64,000 bases of DNA from Xanthobacter sp. YC-JY1. Its GTDB lineage: Bacteria; Pseudomonadota; Alphaproteobacteria; Rhizobiales; Xanthobacteraceae. Positions 50,731-59,768 of this stretch are shown here, piece after piece; position 1 is the first letter of the stretch; each line of letters starts with the position of its first letter. The stretch covers positions 1,659,001-1,723,000 of the forward strand of contig NZ_CP032674.1 in NCBI RefSeq assembly GCF_021730305.1, in the 5' to 3' direction. The translations under genes were made by a program, and so were the position numbers. The notes under the pieces are model-generated. The model did not search any database and had not been told where the DNA came from. It was given only the letters and a program-made list of their open reading frames with translations.

Positions 50731-53226
50731 CTACCAACGGTAATTCAAAGAGGCGTAGACGGTGCGGCGCGTGCCGTAGATCACAGAGTTCCAGTAGAAG
50801 CCGGCTGTGTAATATTCCGTGTCGAAGATATTGGTGCCCGAGAGCGAGAAGGTGGCGCCGCGTAGCCGCTGGTCGAGCTTGCCGAGGTCGTAGCGAAGCG
50901 AAGCATCCACCAGGGTATAGCCGGGGATGGCGATCTGGCCGCCATTCGCATCGTTCATGACGGCCCAGGAACTTCCGACATAGCGCAGGCCGGCACCGAT
51001 GCCGAGCCCATCCAGTGTTCCCTCATGGAATGTGTAGTAGGCCCACAAGGCCGCGCTGTTGTGCGGCACACTGGAAGGGGTGGTGCCGACTTTGCTGACG
51101 CCGGCATCGTTGGCATTGTCCTGCGTGACCACCGTGTCGAGATAGGTGTAGGAGGCGATGATATCGAGGTTGGCGGTGATGTTCGCCTTGGCCTCGAGCT
51201 CGATGCCGCGCGAGCGCACTTCGCCGTCCTGCACCGAATAGCCCACGTTGACGGGATCCGTGGTGAGCACGTTCTGCTGGGTGATCTGGAACACAGAAGT
51301 CGTGAACATGGCCCGCCAGCCCTGCGGCTCATACTTGATGCCGGCCTCGTACTGCTCGCCGGTCGTTGGCTTGAAGGACCGGCCCTGGAAGTCCGTCCCA
51401 GCCACCGGCAGGAAGGAAGTGGCGTAGCTGGCATAGGGCATCACGCCGTTGTCGAACTTGTATCCCAGGCCCGCGCGCCATGTGAAAGCGGAATAATTGG
51501 CCGCAACAACTTCGTCCGTAAAGCCGTAGTCTGCGAGGATGGTGCGCGAGTAATAATTGGCTTCCTCGTTGCGCGCCCAGTCCTGGCGTCCACTCAAGGT
51601 GAGCAACCAGTTGTCGAGGGTCATCTGGTCCTGCGCGTAGACCCCGATCTGGGAGATGGTGCTCTCCGTATCCGACCAGGGGCGACCGAACGTATAGATG
51701 AAATTGTAGTCCGGGGCGAAAATGTTGATGGAGTTGTAATTGGTGGAATTCGTTCGGACTTCGCTCGCATTGTACCATCCCCCGTCGACGCCGAGCAGGA
51801 TCTTGTGTGCCACCGGCCCGGTCTGGAAATCGCGGGAGAGATGTGTGTCGATCAGGAGGCTGTCCGAGACCTTCGGCCGCAACTGCACGCCGACATTGAA
51901 ATATTTGTTGTCGACCACCGCAATCGGCCAGTCCCAGCCCCAGGCGGAGGCGTAATCCACATCGGAATGAGTGTAGCGCGCATTCTGGACCAGCTGCCAG
52001 TCGTTCTCGAACCTGTGCTTGAACTCGTAGCCGACCGAGGTGTTCTCGACGTTCCAGCTGCTCAGTCCGGGCGCGCCGAGATAGAGGCTCGGCGATATCT
52101 TCGGCCCCAGCTGAAACAGGCTGTTGGCCATGGGGATGCTCTGCTCCGAGCCGCCCTTCTCCGTCTTCTGGTAGTTCGCCAAGAGGGTAAGCGAGGTATT
52201 GGCGTTGGGCTGCCAGGTAACGGCGGGAGCGATGTAGATGCGATTGTCCGGGGAATAGTCGATCTGCGTGCCGCTGTCCCGAAACAGTCCGGTGAGGCGA
52301 TAGAGCCAGGTGCCGTCTTCGGTCGCAGGCCCGCCGATGTCGAAGGCGCCCTGGATACGGTCGTAGTTGCCGCCGAGGATCTCGATCTCGTGCAGCGGCG
52401 TGGCCGTCGGGCGCTTGGTGACGGCGTCGATGATGCCACCCGGGGTGCCGGCGCCGTAGAGAGCCGAAGTCGGCCCCTTGACCACATCCAGGCGCTGGAG
52501 GCCATAGACCTCGATATCGCTGTCATAGTTGTTGAAGCCGTTGCGCAGGCCGTCGCGGTAATTGGCATTCTGATCGATCGCGCGGAAGCCGCGAATGTAG
52601 ATGTCCGGCATCCCCTGGCCGCCGGGATAGTCCACGGCCCGCACGCCCGGGGTGTAAGCCACGGCAGAATTGAAATCCTGCACGCCGCGCTGGTCCATTT
52701 CCGCCCGCGTCACCACGCTGATGGATTGCGGGGTGTCGATGAGCGGCGTCTCGGTCTTGGTCCCGGCCGACGTCTCGAGCGCCACCACCTGCTGGGTGTT
52801 ATCGCCTTCCACGTCCACGGTGCCGAGCCAGGCCTCGCCGGAGCCGGCCGCGCCCTGCGCCTGCGGCGAGGTAATGGTTACGGTGTTGGCGCTGGTGAAA
52901 CGATAGACAAGGCCGGTGCCTGCCAGCAGGCGGGCGAGGCCCGCATCGCGCGAATAGGTGCCGAACAGCCCCGAGGTGCGGCGCCCGGCCACCAGATCGG
53001 ATGGGAAGAGCAGGCGCAGGCCGGCCGTGTCAGCAAAGCGCGTCAGCGCGCTGCCGAGGTCCTGCGCGGGAATGCTGAAGGCGATGCCCGGCGCCCCCTC
53101 CTGCGCGTGCGCCGCGCCGGGGCAGGCTATCGCCAGCAGGGCGCAGACGGCGGTTCCCGAGAGCCATGCCGTCCGCCCCGCCTTCCCGTCCGCCCGCCGC
53201 CGGAGCCGTTCCCATCCCGCCGCCAT
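50731..53226 (-). CDS. TonB-dependent siderophore receptor with STN signalling domain
   Basis: An 831-aa outer-membrane receptor of the FpvA/FhuE type. A signal peptide ends near AHAQEG. An STN domain follows (about 48-100: FSIPAQDLGSALTRFADTAG), which signals to the FecR-type anti-sigma factor. The plug domain is at about 165-275 (QSISVVTRAEMDQRG, GPTSALYGAGTPGG), and the barrel ends in the C-terminal aromatic YASLNYRW. GGAGAGAGAG lies upstream of the ATG. With the FecR and ECF genes directly upstream it forms a cell-surface signalling set for an iron-siderophore. The siderophore is unknown. Confidence 0.93.
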   Translation of the reverse strand: MAAGWERLRRRADGKAGRTAWLSGTAVCALLAIACPGAAHAQEGAPGIAFSIPAQDLGSALTRFADTAGLRLLFPSDLVAGRRTSGLFGTYSRDAGLARLLAGTGLVYRFTSANTVTITSPQAQGAAGSGEAWLGTVDVEGDNTQQVVALETSAGTKTETPLIDTPQSISVVTRAEMDQRGVQDFNSAVAYTPGVRAVDYPGGQGMPDIYIRGFRAIDQNANYRDGLRNGFNNYDSDIEVYGLQRLDVVKGPTSALYGAGTPGGIIDAVTKRPTATPLHEIEILGGNYDRIQGAFDIGGPATEDGTWLYRLTGLFRDSGTQIDYSPDNRIYIAPAVTWQPNANTSLTLLANYQKTEKGGSEQSIPMANSLFQLGPKISPSLYLGAPGLSSWNVENTSVGYEFKHRFENDWQLVQNARYTHSDVDYASAWGWDWPIAVVDNKYFNVGVQLRPKVSDSLLIDTHLSRDFQTGPVAHKILLGVDGGWYNASEVRTNSTNYNSINIFAPDYNFIYTFGRPWSDTESTISQIGVYAQDQMTLDNWLLTLSGRQDWARNEEANYYSRTILADYGFTDEVVAANYSAFTWRAGLGYKFDNGVMPYASYATSFLPVAGTDFQGRSFKPTTGEQYEAGIKYEPQGWRAMFTTSVFQITQQNVLTTDPVNVGYSVQDGEVRSRGIELEAKANITANLDIIASYTYLDTVVTQDNANDAGVSKVGTTPSSVPHNSAALWAYYTFHEGTLDGLGIGAGLRYVGSSWAVMNDANGGQIAIPGYTLVDASLRYDLGKLDQRLRGATFSLSGTNIFDTEYYTAGFYWNSVIYGTRRTVYASLNYRW

Positions 53227-53339
53227 CGTCTCTCTCTCCGTCAGGCCGGCCCACCAGCGCGCCGCCGTTCAGGACCTTCGAAGACAAGGACGAAGCGACA
53301 CCGGCGACCTTGCAGCGGCGCCTGCGTTTTTTTTCGCGC

Positions 53340-54305
53340 TCAGAGGATGACGTTGATCAGCGGCAGGCGGACAACGCGCACTGGCAGCGTCTGCTCGATG
53401 GTCTCCAGCACCGATGCAGGATCGGCCAGTTCGAACACGCCGGTCACCTCCAGCCCCTTGAGGCGGCCGCTGGCAATGATGATGCGTGCGTGGGTGTGGC
53501 GCTGGAGCTCGGCCACCACCTCCACCAGCGGCCGGCGATCGAAGATGAGCTTGCCCCGCCGCCAGGCGGTGACGGAGTCGGCATTCACCGTCCGTGGGCC
53601 GATCACCCGCCCGCGCGCGTCATAGCGCAGACTCTGGTCGGCGCGCAGGGTGACGCCGTCCTCGCCCGCCGCCACCGTGACGACGCCCTCCACAACTGTC
53701 ACCACCACCCCGTCGGGCTGCATGTCTACGTCGAAGGCGGTGCCGATCGCGCGGGTCCGCCCGTCCGCTGCAGTGACGACAAAGGGGCGGCCCGGATCGC
53801 GCGCGACGGTGAACAGGGCCTGTCCGGAGAGCAGCTTCACGCCCCGTTCGGTTGCGCTGAAATCAAGCGCCAGCGCCGTGCTGGCATTGAGAAGGACGCG
53901 CGATCCGTCCGGCAGGTCCGTCGCCCGCACTTCGTTGACACCGGTAGCAACATCGGCGGCGAGATGATCGCGGATGGCACCGGCGGCGAGCGCGCCGAGG
54001 CCCAGCGCGGCGCACGCCCCGCCGCCAATCAGCGCCCGGCGCGTGACCTTTCCGCGCGATGCCTTGTGCGCCGTATCCCGCGCGACGGCTCCGGCGCCGC
54101 CGAGCCCGTGCCACAGCGCCTCGGCCTCACGCGCCGCCGCCTCGTGCTCGGGGCTCTCGGCGCGCCAGCGCGCGAAGGCCTGTGCCTCCGCTTCCGCCCC
54201 CGGCGCCCCGGAATGGATGCGCACGAGCCATTCGATGGCGCGATCGCTTGCCGCAATGGGGGCGCGGGCGAACGCGGGCGAGACGGAGCGGGGCGTGGGC
54301 GTCAT
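53340..54305 (-). CDS. FecR-family anti-sigma factor/sensor
   Basis: A 321-aa FecR-like protein. The N-terminal cytoplasmic part (FecR_N, about 20-70, WLVRIHSGAPGA and FARWRAESPEHEAA) is followed by one transmembrane helix (about 90-112) and a periplasmic FecR domain (LPDGSRVLLNASTALAL, GQALFTVARDPGRPFVV). A C-terminal STN-like segment probably contacts the receptor. It lies between the ECF sigma gene and the receptor gene, the standard order. It relays receptor occupancy to the sigma factor. Confidence 0.93.
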   Translation of the reverse strand: MTPTPRSVSPAFARAPIAASDRAIEWLVRIHSGAPGAEAEAQAFARWRAESPEHEAAAREAEALWHGLGGAGAVARDTAHKASRGKVTRRALIGGGACAALGLGALAAGAIRDHLAADVATGVNEVRATDLPDGSRVLLNASTALALDFSATERGVKLLSGQALFTVARDPGRPFVVTAADGRTRAIGTAFDVDMQPDGVVVTVVEGVVTVAAGEDGVTLRADQSLRYDARGRVIGPRTVNADSVTAWRRGKLIFDRRPLVEVVAELQRHTHARIIIASGRLKGLEVTGVFELADPASVLETIEQTLPVRVVRLPLINVIL

Positions 54306-54333
54306 GCGCGGATACCGATGCAGGGTGCCGAGG

Positions 54334-54858
54334 CTAGTCCAATGCGCGCAGCCTGTCGCGGCAGTGCCGCAGGGCTTGAACCAGATACTTCGCGACCATG
54401 CTGTCGGAGACTTTCAAGCGTACGCCGATCTCTGCATGTGTCAGCCCGTCGCACCGGCTCAGCAGCAAAGCGGCGCGGGGCCTCTGTTCCAACTCGGCAA
54501 GGGCATGCACCAGCGCCCGCAATTCGTCGCGGTGCAAAGCATAGGCTTCCGGAGAGGGCGTGGCGTCGGCAATCCCGCGCAGCACTGCCTCGTCGCTGAT
54601 CTGCCGGGCGGCATGACGGCGTTCTCGCCGCAGCAGATCGATGGCGATGTTGCCAGCGATGCGCAGGAGGAAGGCATGGCAGTCACGCACCCCCACCGGA
54701 GCCGGCCCCATGCCGGCAAGCCGCAGCCAGGTCTCCTGAAGGGCCTCTTCGGCAAGGTCCCGTGAACCGACGCGGCGACTGAGGTGGGCCCGCAGGTCAC
54801 GCCATTGGCGCATGTAGGCCAGCATCAGATCGCTGCTGGGGTCAGTTTTCGCAATCAT
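54334..54858 (-). CDS. ECF sigma factor, FecI-like
   Basis: A sigma-70 family ECF factor of about 174 aa. Region 2 has LAEEALQETWLRL and the core-binding RIAGNIAIDLLRRE. Region 4 carries an HTH, LTHAEIGVRLKVSDSMVAKY. I use the ATG at 54858 (MIAKTDP); the frame stays open 111 bp upstream but without family-like residues. It should transcribe the receptor gene and perhaps itself. The start is the weakest part of this call. Confidence 0.87.
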   Translation of the reverse strand: MIAKTDPSSDLMLAYMRQWRDLRAHLSRRVGSRDLAEEALQETWLRLAGMGPAPVGVRDCHAFLLRIAGNIAIDLLRRERRHAARQISDEAVLRGIADATPSPEAYALHRDELRALVHALAELEQRPRAALLLSRCDGLTHAEIGVRLKVSDSMVAKYLVQALRHCRDRLRALD

Positions 54859-55565
54859 CGTGGCGGGGCAGGCGGCTATTCGGTGAAGAAGAGCCGAATT
54901 GGTAACCGCTTCGCCGCAAGCGAGCAATCGCGATGATTTGGAGAAATGATAAGGAAGCGTCAAAAGCAATCGTCTAAATGCGCTATGACATACATAACTG
55001 ATCGTATGTTGGAAATATTCTAACGTCCGCGTATCTCACGACGCGGGTTGTCATCGTCTATCTGTGCCAAGGGATGCGTATAGAAATTCACGGTAACTAT
55101 TCCACTGTGGCGAGCCCGGTGGCGATGGTGCCTGCGCAGGCATGGAGCGCAGGAAGATACGCCGCCCCTCCGGATCTCCTGGGCGCACTATCGTGGCGAC
55201 TGGCCGCGCGTGTCCTTCGCGTCTGCGGCGCCACGCTGCTGGGGGACTGATCATACGCCGCATGGGCGAGTTTAGCCGTGGGCAGCTTGAGTGTGGCTGT
55301 GCGCTTGTAGCCGCCCATCATCAGGACTTGGCGCATGAGCTAGGCCCGGCCCATGACCTGGATCCGATTTTTCCGTTCAATATTTGATGGGAGGAAATTT
55401 CTCTCCCTTTGGGGCAAAAAGGCAGAACTTGTAATCGCGTTCCAGGCTACCTTCTAAGGAGATCCTCTCCGAGCCCGGCGAGGTGCTGCGCGCCGTCTCC
55501 GGATATTGCGACAGGCGGCCCACTTGGCGGCCACGGTCCGATGCAGGGCTGATCTTGGGAAAGGC
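54859..55565. other. Intergenic region with one near-perfect palindrome
   Basis: About 700 bp between the ECF sigma gene and the flavoprotein gene. It carries promoters for both sides but no gene I can support. A near-palindrome at 55390-55408 (GGGAGGAAATTTCTCTCCC, one unpaired step) is the only clear structure and may be an operator or mRNA stem. I could not identify a convincing Fur or Irr box. Confidence 0.5.
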
Positions 55566-57272
55566 ATGGCAGTGGCAATCGATGTGGTTCAACTCGAAAC
55601 CGACGTGCTGGTGATCGGCTCCGGCGCTGCCGGCATGATGGCGGCGCTGGAGGCCGGCAAGGAAGGCGCGGGCGTCATCCTCGCCGACCGCAGCCTCATC
55701 GGGCGCAGCGGCGCTACCATCATGGCGCAGATGACCGTGGCGGTGGCGCTCGGCTCCCAGACCCCAGACGGCTGCGAGCACCACCTCGCCGATACCCTCG
55801 CCGCCGGCCGCGAGCTGTGCGACGCCTCCCTCGCCCAGCTGGTGTGCGAGGAAGGTCCCCGCGACATCCTCCAGCTCGACGAGTGGAAGGTGGGCTGGGC
55901 GCGCAACGACGACGGCTCCATCCGCCAGGCGTTGGCGCCGGGGCACGACCGGCCGCGTTGCGTCTACGTGGACTTCCTCTCCACCGGCCCGGCGGTGGCC
56001 AAGACCCTGCGCGGCCGCGTGCTGCGCCAGAAGGAGGTCACCCGCATCGGCGACCTCTACATCACCGACATCCTGGTGACCGGCGGCGTCGCCACCGGTG
56101 CGACGGGCTTCTCGCTGGCCGACGGACGGCCCGTCGTATTGAAGGCCAAGGCGGTGGTGATCGCCACCGGTGGCCTTACCCGGCTTTACCAGCGCAACAG
56201 CGCCTCCGCCAACATGAGCGGCGACGGATACGCCCTCGCGCTGCGCGCTGGTGCCGAGCTGACCGACATGGAGTTCGTGCAGTTCTTCCCCATCGGCCAC
56301 CTTGCCCCGCGCCTCGTGGGCATGGATCCCATCATGTGGGACCCCTTCCGCTACAAGCTCGGCGGCCGCCTGCTCAACGCCGAGATGCGCGAGTTCGTCA
56401 ACGACTACGGCAATGAGGAGGCCGGCACCTATAACGTGACGCGCGACCGCGCCACGTTCGCAATCCTCTCCGAGGTGAAGGCCGGCCGGGGCTCTCCCGC
56501 GGGCGGCGCCTTTCTGTCGTTCCAGCACATCCCGGCGGAGACGCTGCGGGCCTCCTTCGGACCGGTCATCGACCGGCTCGCCGCCAACGGCATCGACCTC
56601 ACCCAGATGCCCATCGAGGTGGCACCCATCGCGCACTACCACATGGGCGGGGTGAAGGTGGACGCCCAGATGCGCACGAGCGTGCCGGGCCTGTTCTCCT
56701 GCGGCGAGGCGAACGGCGGCGCCAACGGCGCCAACCGCCTCTCCGGCAATGCCATCACCGAAGCCTTCGTGTTCGGCCGCATTGCCGGCCGCACCGCATC
56801 GCTCCATGCGCGTTCAGCCGGGAATGCCGATGCTCCGGTGCCGGCCGGCGCGCTCGACCTCGTCTCCGCAGTGACGCCCGATGGCGGCGAGATCCACGCC
56901 GGCCTCATCGCCGACCTGCAGCAGACCATGGCCGTGAATGTCGGCCCGTTCCGCACCGAGGAGGGCCTTCGCCAGGCGCTCGCCGCCATCGCGGACCTCA
57001 AGACGCGCCTCGGCGCACTGCCGCCGGGTGCGCCCGGCCCTTACAACATGGCGCGGCTCGACTGGTTTGATCTGCGCACCATGCTCCTCGTCGCAGAGGC
57101 GGTGACGCGCTCCGCGCTCCTCCGCAAGGAGAGCCGCGGCGCCCACCAGCGCGACGATTTCCCCGCCATGGATCCCGCCTTCGTGCTGCACCATACGGTG
57201 AAGCTGGCGGGAGACGACATCGTACTCGGCCGAGCTCCGGTCGAAGGCCGTACCCTCTGCGAGGTCGCGTGA
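55566..57272 (+). CDS. FAD-dependent fumarate reductase/succinate dehydrogenase-type flavoprotein
   Basis: A 568-aa flavoprotein of the SdhA/FrdA/AprA/NadB fold. The FAD motif is VIGSGAAGMMAALEA. The substrate and proton-shuttle regions include HYHMGGVKVD, SCGEANGGANGANRL and SGNAITEAFVFG. Start MAVAIDVVQL with GGGAAAGG upstream. It is directly coupled to a 2Fe-2S protein gene (TGATG). Together they form a compact two-gene redox enzyme without a membrane anchor. They may act on an alpha,beta-unsaturated or dicarboxylic acid. They lie beside a sugar-acid pathway but point to a separate unit. Confidence 0.87.
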   Translation: MAVAIDVVQLETDVLVIGSGAAGMMAALEAGKEGAGVILADRSLIGRSGATIMAQMTVAVALGSQTPDGCEHHLADTLAAGRELCDASLAQLVCEEGPRDILQLDEWKVGWARNDDGSIRQALAPGHDRPRCVYVDFLSTGPAVAKTLRGRVLRQKEVTRIGDLYITDILVTGGVATGATGFSLADGRPVVLKAKAVVIATGGLTRLYQRNSASANMSGDGYALALRAGAELTDMEFVQFFPIGHLAPRLVGMDPIMWDPFRYKLGGRLLNAEMREFVNDYGNEEAGTYNVTRDRATFAILSEVKAGRGSPAGGAFLSFQHIPAETLRASFGPVIDRLAANGIDLTQMPIEVAPIAHYHMGGVKVDAQMRTSVPGLFSCGEANGGANGANRLSGNAITEAFVFGRIAGRTASLHARSAGNADAPVPAGALDLVSAVTPDGGEIHAGLIADLQQTMAVNVGPFRTEEGLRQALAAIADLKTRLGALPPGAPGPYNMARLDWFDLRTMLLVAEAVTRSALLRKESRGAHQRDDFPAMDPAFVLHHTVKLAGDDIVLGRAPVEGRTLCEVA

Positions 57273-57646
57273 TGCGTGAGACAGCCACCCTGATCGTCCG
57301 CCGCGGCCACGCAGATGAGGAGAGCCGCACCTCGACCTATGAGGTGCCCTACACGCCCGGCCAGTCGGTTCTGGACGGGTTGCGCTTCGTGCGGACCAAC
57401 CTCGATTCCACGCTGTCCGTCCGCCACTCCTGCATCAATGCCAACACCTGCAAGGAGTGCATGATCATCGTCGACGGCAAGGTGGATTATGCCTGCACGG
57501 CCCGCCTTGAGCCGCGCGAGATGGTGCTGGAGCCACTGAGCAACAAGGCGCACCTTCGCGACCTCGTGACCGAGATCGCGCCCCCGGACGAGCGCTTGGA
57601 GCACGCGCTCAAGTCCGGCCTCGGTAAAGCCGTGGCGGGCGCCTGA
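57272..57646 (+). CDS. 2Fe-2S protein, N-terminal SdhB-type domain only
   Basis: A 124-aa ferredoxin-like protein matching only the N-terminal [2Fe-2S] domain of succinate dehydrogenase/fumarate reductase iron-sulfur subunits. Cluster Cys are in RHSCINANTCKECM and the following YACTA. The usual C-terminal [3Fe-4S]/[4Fe-4S] domain is absent. It is translationally linked to the flavoprotein. A GTG three bases earlier could also start it. It accepts or donates electrons one at a time for the flavoprotein; the partner is unknown. Confidence 0.85.
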   Translation: MRETATLIVRRGHADEESRTSTYEVPYTPGQSVLDGLRFVRTNLDSTLSVRHSCINANTCKECMIIVDGKVDYACTARLEPREMVLEPLSNKAHLRDLVTEIAPPDERLEHALKSGLGKAVAGA

Positions 57647-57766
57647 GGACGACGGCCGCGTCGCAGCAGGCGCAGGCGTCTGGGCTACCGAGTTTGTCGC
57701 CCTGCGGAACTGGCGGAAGGGAGCGCGATGAAGGACCAGCCTTGGATGTCGCCCGACGCACCGCGC

Positions 57767-58480
57767 TCAGCTGCGGAAATAGGCTGGCCAGAGCGCGACG
57801 AGATCCGGCGCATAGGCGAGCGAGTTGGACAGATGCGTGCGCAGCGCCTCCTGCGCCCCGGCGGCATCGCCGGCCCTCACTGCGGCGGCCACCGCCCGGT
57901 GCTCGCCCAGCACCCGCTCCGCCTTGCCCGGCATGGGCAGATGCAGGCGGCGGATGCGGTCGATATGGCCGGAATAGCGGCGCACCATCAGCCACAGGCT
58001 GTGGATGCCGGTGGCATCGAACAGCGCGCGGTGGAAGTCGCGGTCGCCCGCATCGAAGCCGGGCAGGTCGCCGCGCGCGAGCCTCTCGTCCTGGAGGGCG
58101 ATCACCCCATCGAGGCGCGCGGCGATCTCCGCATGGTCCTCGCCCAGGGCCACCGTGCGCACCGCCTCCAGCTCGATGGAGCGGCGCAGAAAGTGCGCTT
58201 GCCGGGCTAGTTCCAGATCAATGGGGCTCACCACGGTGGCGTGCTGGGGAAAGATCTCCACCAGCTGCTCCTCCTGCAGCTTGAGCAGCGCGTCGCGCAC
58301 CGGCGTCGAGGAGAAGCCGAACAGGTCCTGCAACTCGGCGCGCGAGATCAGGGTGCCCGGCGGCATCTCCAGCGTGATGATCCGCTCGCGCAAATAGTCG
58401 AACACCTGCGGCGCCGCGTGGCGGGACGGATCGCGGGAGGGCCGCGCGCTGCGCGTCAGGTCCATGGTCGTCGTGTCCAT
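57767..58480 (-). CDS. GntR-family regulator with FCD domain
   Basis: A 237-aa FadR-subfamily regulator. The winged HTH is at about 24-90 (VFDYLRERIITLEMPPGTLI, ELQDLFGFSSTPVRDALLKL). The FCD ligand domain has metal ligands D and H in the usual places (FDAGDRDFHRALF, LGEHRAVAAAV). It diverges from the TctC-IlvD-aldolase operon and is the likely repressor of it, probably responsive to a sugar acid. The short repeat at 58533-58543 is a candidate site. Confidence 0.92.
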   Translation of the reverse strand: MDTTTMDLTRSARPSRDPSRHAAPQVFDYLRERIITLEMPPGTLISRAELQDLFGFSSTPVRDALLKLQEEQLVEIFPQHATVVSPIDLELARQAHFLRRSIELEAVRTVALGEDHAEIAARLDGVIALQDERLARGDLPGFDAGDRDFHRALFDATGIHSLWLMVRRYSGHIDRIRRLHLPMPGKAERVLGEHRAVAAAVRAGDAAGAQEALRTHLSNSLAYAPDLVALWPAYFRS

Positions 58481-58532
58481 GGCGGAAGGATAGCAAATCG
58501 GGCGCTTGACGCCACTGATGCATTAGAGTTTT

Positions 58533-58543
58533 AGTGGAACTAT
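58533..58543. promoter_or_regulatory. Possible GntR operator
   Basis: TAGT-GGA-ACTA, an 11-bp inverted repeat in the divergent region between the GntR gene and the TctC-led operon. It lies close to a TTGACG -35-like hexamer at 58508. It is short, so weakly supported. Confidence 0.35.
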
Positions 58544-58690
58544 AAACGAGAAGGCTCCGCCTAAGGCAGGGGCCGCCGAGGAAACGACCGCCACCGGCGC
58601 ATCCGCCCGCCCTCAGTCCGGGCGGCATGGATGGCGCCCGTGAAGACCGCGCATCGCAACCGCGCTGCCAACCGGCCTCTGGGAGGACAT

Positions 58691-59692
58691 ATGATTCGCC
58701 TGCAACGCCCGTCCCGCTCCTTTGCCAGCGGCGTGCTTCTCGCCGCGCTCGCCGCCACCGCGCTCACCCTCGCCGGCCCGGCGGCGGCGGACACCTATCC
58801 GCAGCGGCCCGTCACCGTGGTGGTGCCCTTCCCACCCGGCGGCGCGTCCGACAGCACGGCCCGGCTGATGTCCGCCAAAGCCAGCGAATCCCTGGGCCAG
58901 CCCGTGGTCATCGACAACCGCCCCGGCGCCAACGGCGGCACCGGCGCGACCCATGTGAAGACCGCGCCGGCGGACGGCTACACGCTGCTGGTGGGTTCCA
59001 TCGGCGTCTTCGCCATCAACCCGGCGCTCTATCCGGCACTGAGCTATTCGCCGAAATCCGACTTCGACCTGATCACGGTGGCCGTGCGCACGCCCAACGT
59101 GCTGGTGGCCAACCCCGATTTCCCGGCGAATTCGGTGAAGGAGCTGGTGGAGTATCTGAAGAAGAACCCGGACAAGGTAACCTTCGCCTCCTCCGGCGTC
59201 GGCTCCTCCGACCATCTGACCGCCGCGCTGTTCTGGCAGAAGACGGGGACCTCTGGCATCCACGTGCCCTACAAGGGCGGCGGACCGGCCATCAGCGACC
59301 TCATGGCCGGCCATGCGAACGTCTCGTTCCAGAACCTCGGGGCGGTGGCGAACCAGATCAAGGCCGGCAAGCTGAAGGCCCTCGGCGTCACTGCCGCCAC
59401 GCGCAATCCCGTGCTTCCGGACGTGCCGACCCTCAAGGAGGGCGGCGTGGACGGCATCGACGTTTATTCCTGGCAGGCCGCGGCAGCGCCCAAGGGCCTG
59501 CCGCCGGAGGTGAAGGCCAAGGTGGTGGCGGCCTTCAAGGCGAGCCTGTCCGATCCCGCCGTCAAGACCAAGTTCACCGACCTCGGGTTCGAGGTGGTGG
59601 CCAACACCCCGGCCGAGTTCGCCGCCTTCCAGGCCGACGAGGAGCAGCGCTGGCGCGAGGTGGTGAAGGCCGGCAACATCGTGGTCCAGTAA
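58691..59692 (+). CDS. TctC/Bug-family periplasmic substrate-binding protein
   Basis: A 333-aa exported protein with signal peptide ending near AAADTYP. Family features: RPVTVVVPFPPGGASDSTAR, DNRPGANGGTGATHV, VPYKGGGPA. Bug proteins bind carboxylates and serve TTT transporters, but no tctA/tctB genes are adjacent, so it may be an orphan sensor or use a distant permease. The ATG at 58691 has GGGAGGA upstream. It heads the operon with the dehydratase and the aldolase, so a sugar acid such as an aldonate is a likely ligand. Confidence 0.92.
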   Translation: MIRLQRPSRSFASGVLLAALAATALTLAGPAAADTYPQRPVTVVVPFPPGGASDSTARLMSAKASESLGQPVVIDNRPGANGGTGATHVKTAPADGYTLLVGSIGVFAINPALYPALSYSPKSDFDLITVAVRTPNVLVANPDFPANSVKELVEYLKKNPDKVTFASSGVGSSDHLTAALFWQKTGTSGIHVPYKGGGPAISDLMAGHANVSFQNLGAVANQIKAGKLKALGVTAATRNPVLPDVPTLKEGGVDGIDVYSWQAAAAPKGLPPEVKAKVVAAFKASLSDPAVKTKFTDLGFEVVANTPAEFAAFQADEEQRWREVVKAGNIVVQ

Positions 59693-59768
59693 TCGCCCAC
59701 CCCAACTTCGCGCCGGGCGGTCTCGCCCGGTGCCCAAGACAAGTCTTAGAGACACGGGTTCTTGAGAC

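Noticed and set aside
53326-53334. Poly-T run after a GC-rich step, possible rightward terminator
   Set aside because: No rightward gene precedes it. It lies between two leftward genes, so there is nothing for it to terminate.
54895-54985. Fur/Irr-type iron box upstream of the ECF sigma gene
   Set aside because: The stretch is AT-rich with ATGAT-like words but shows no palindrome good enough to name.
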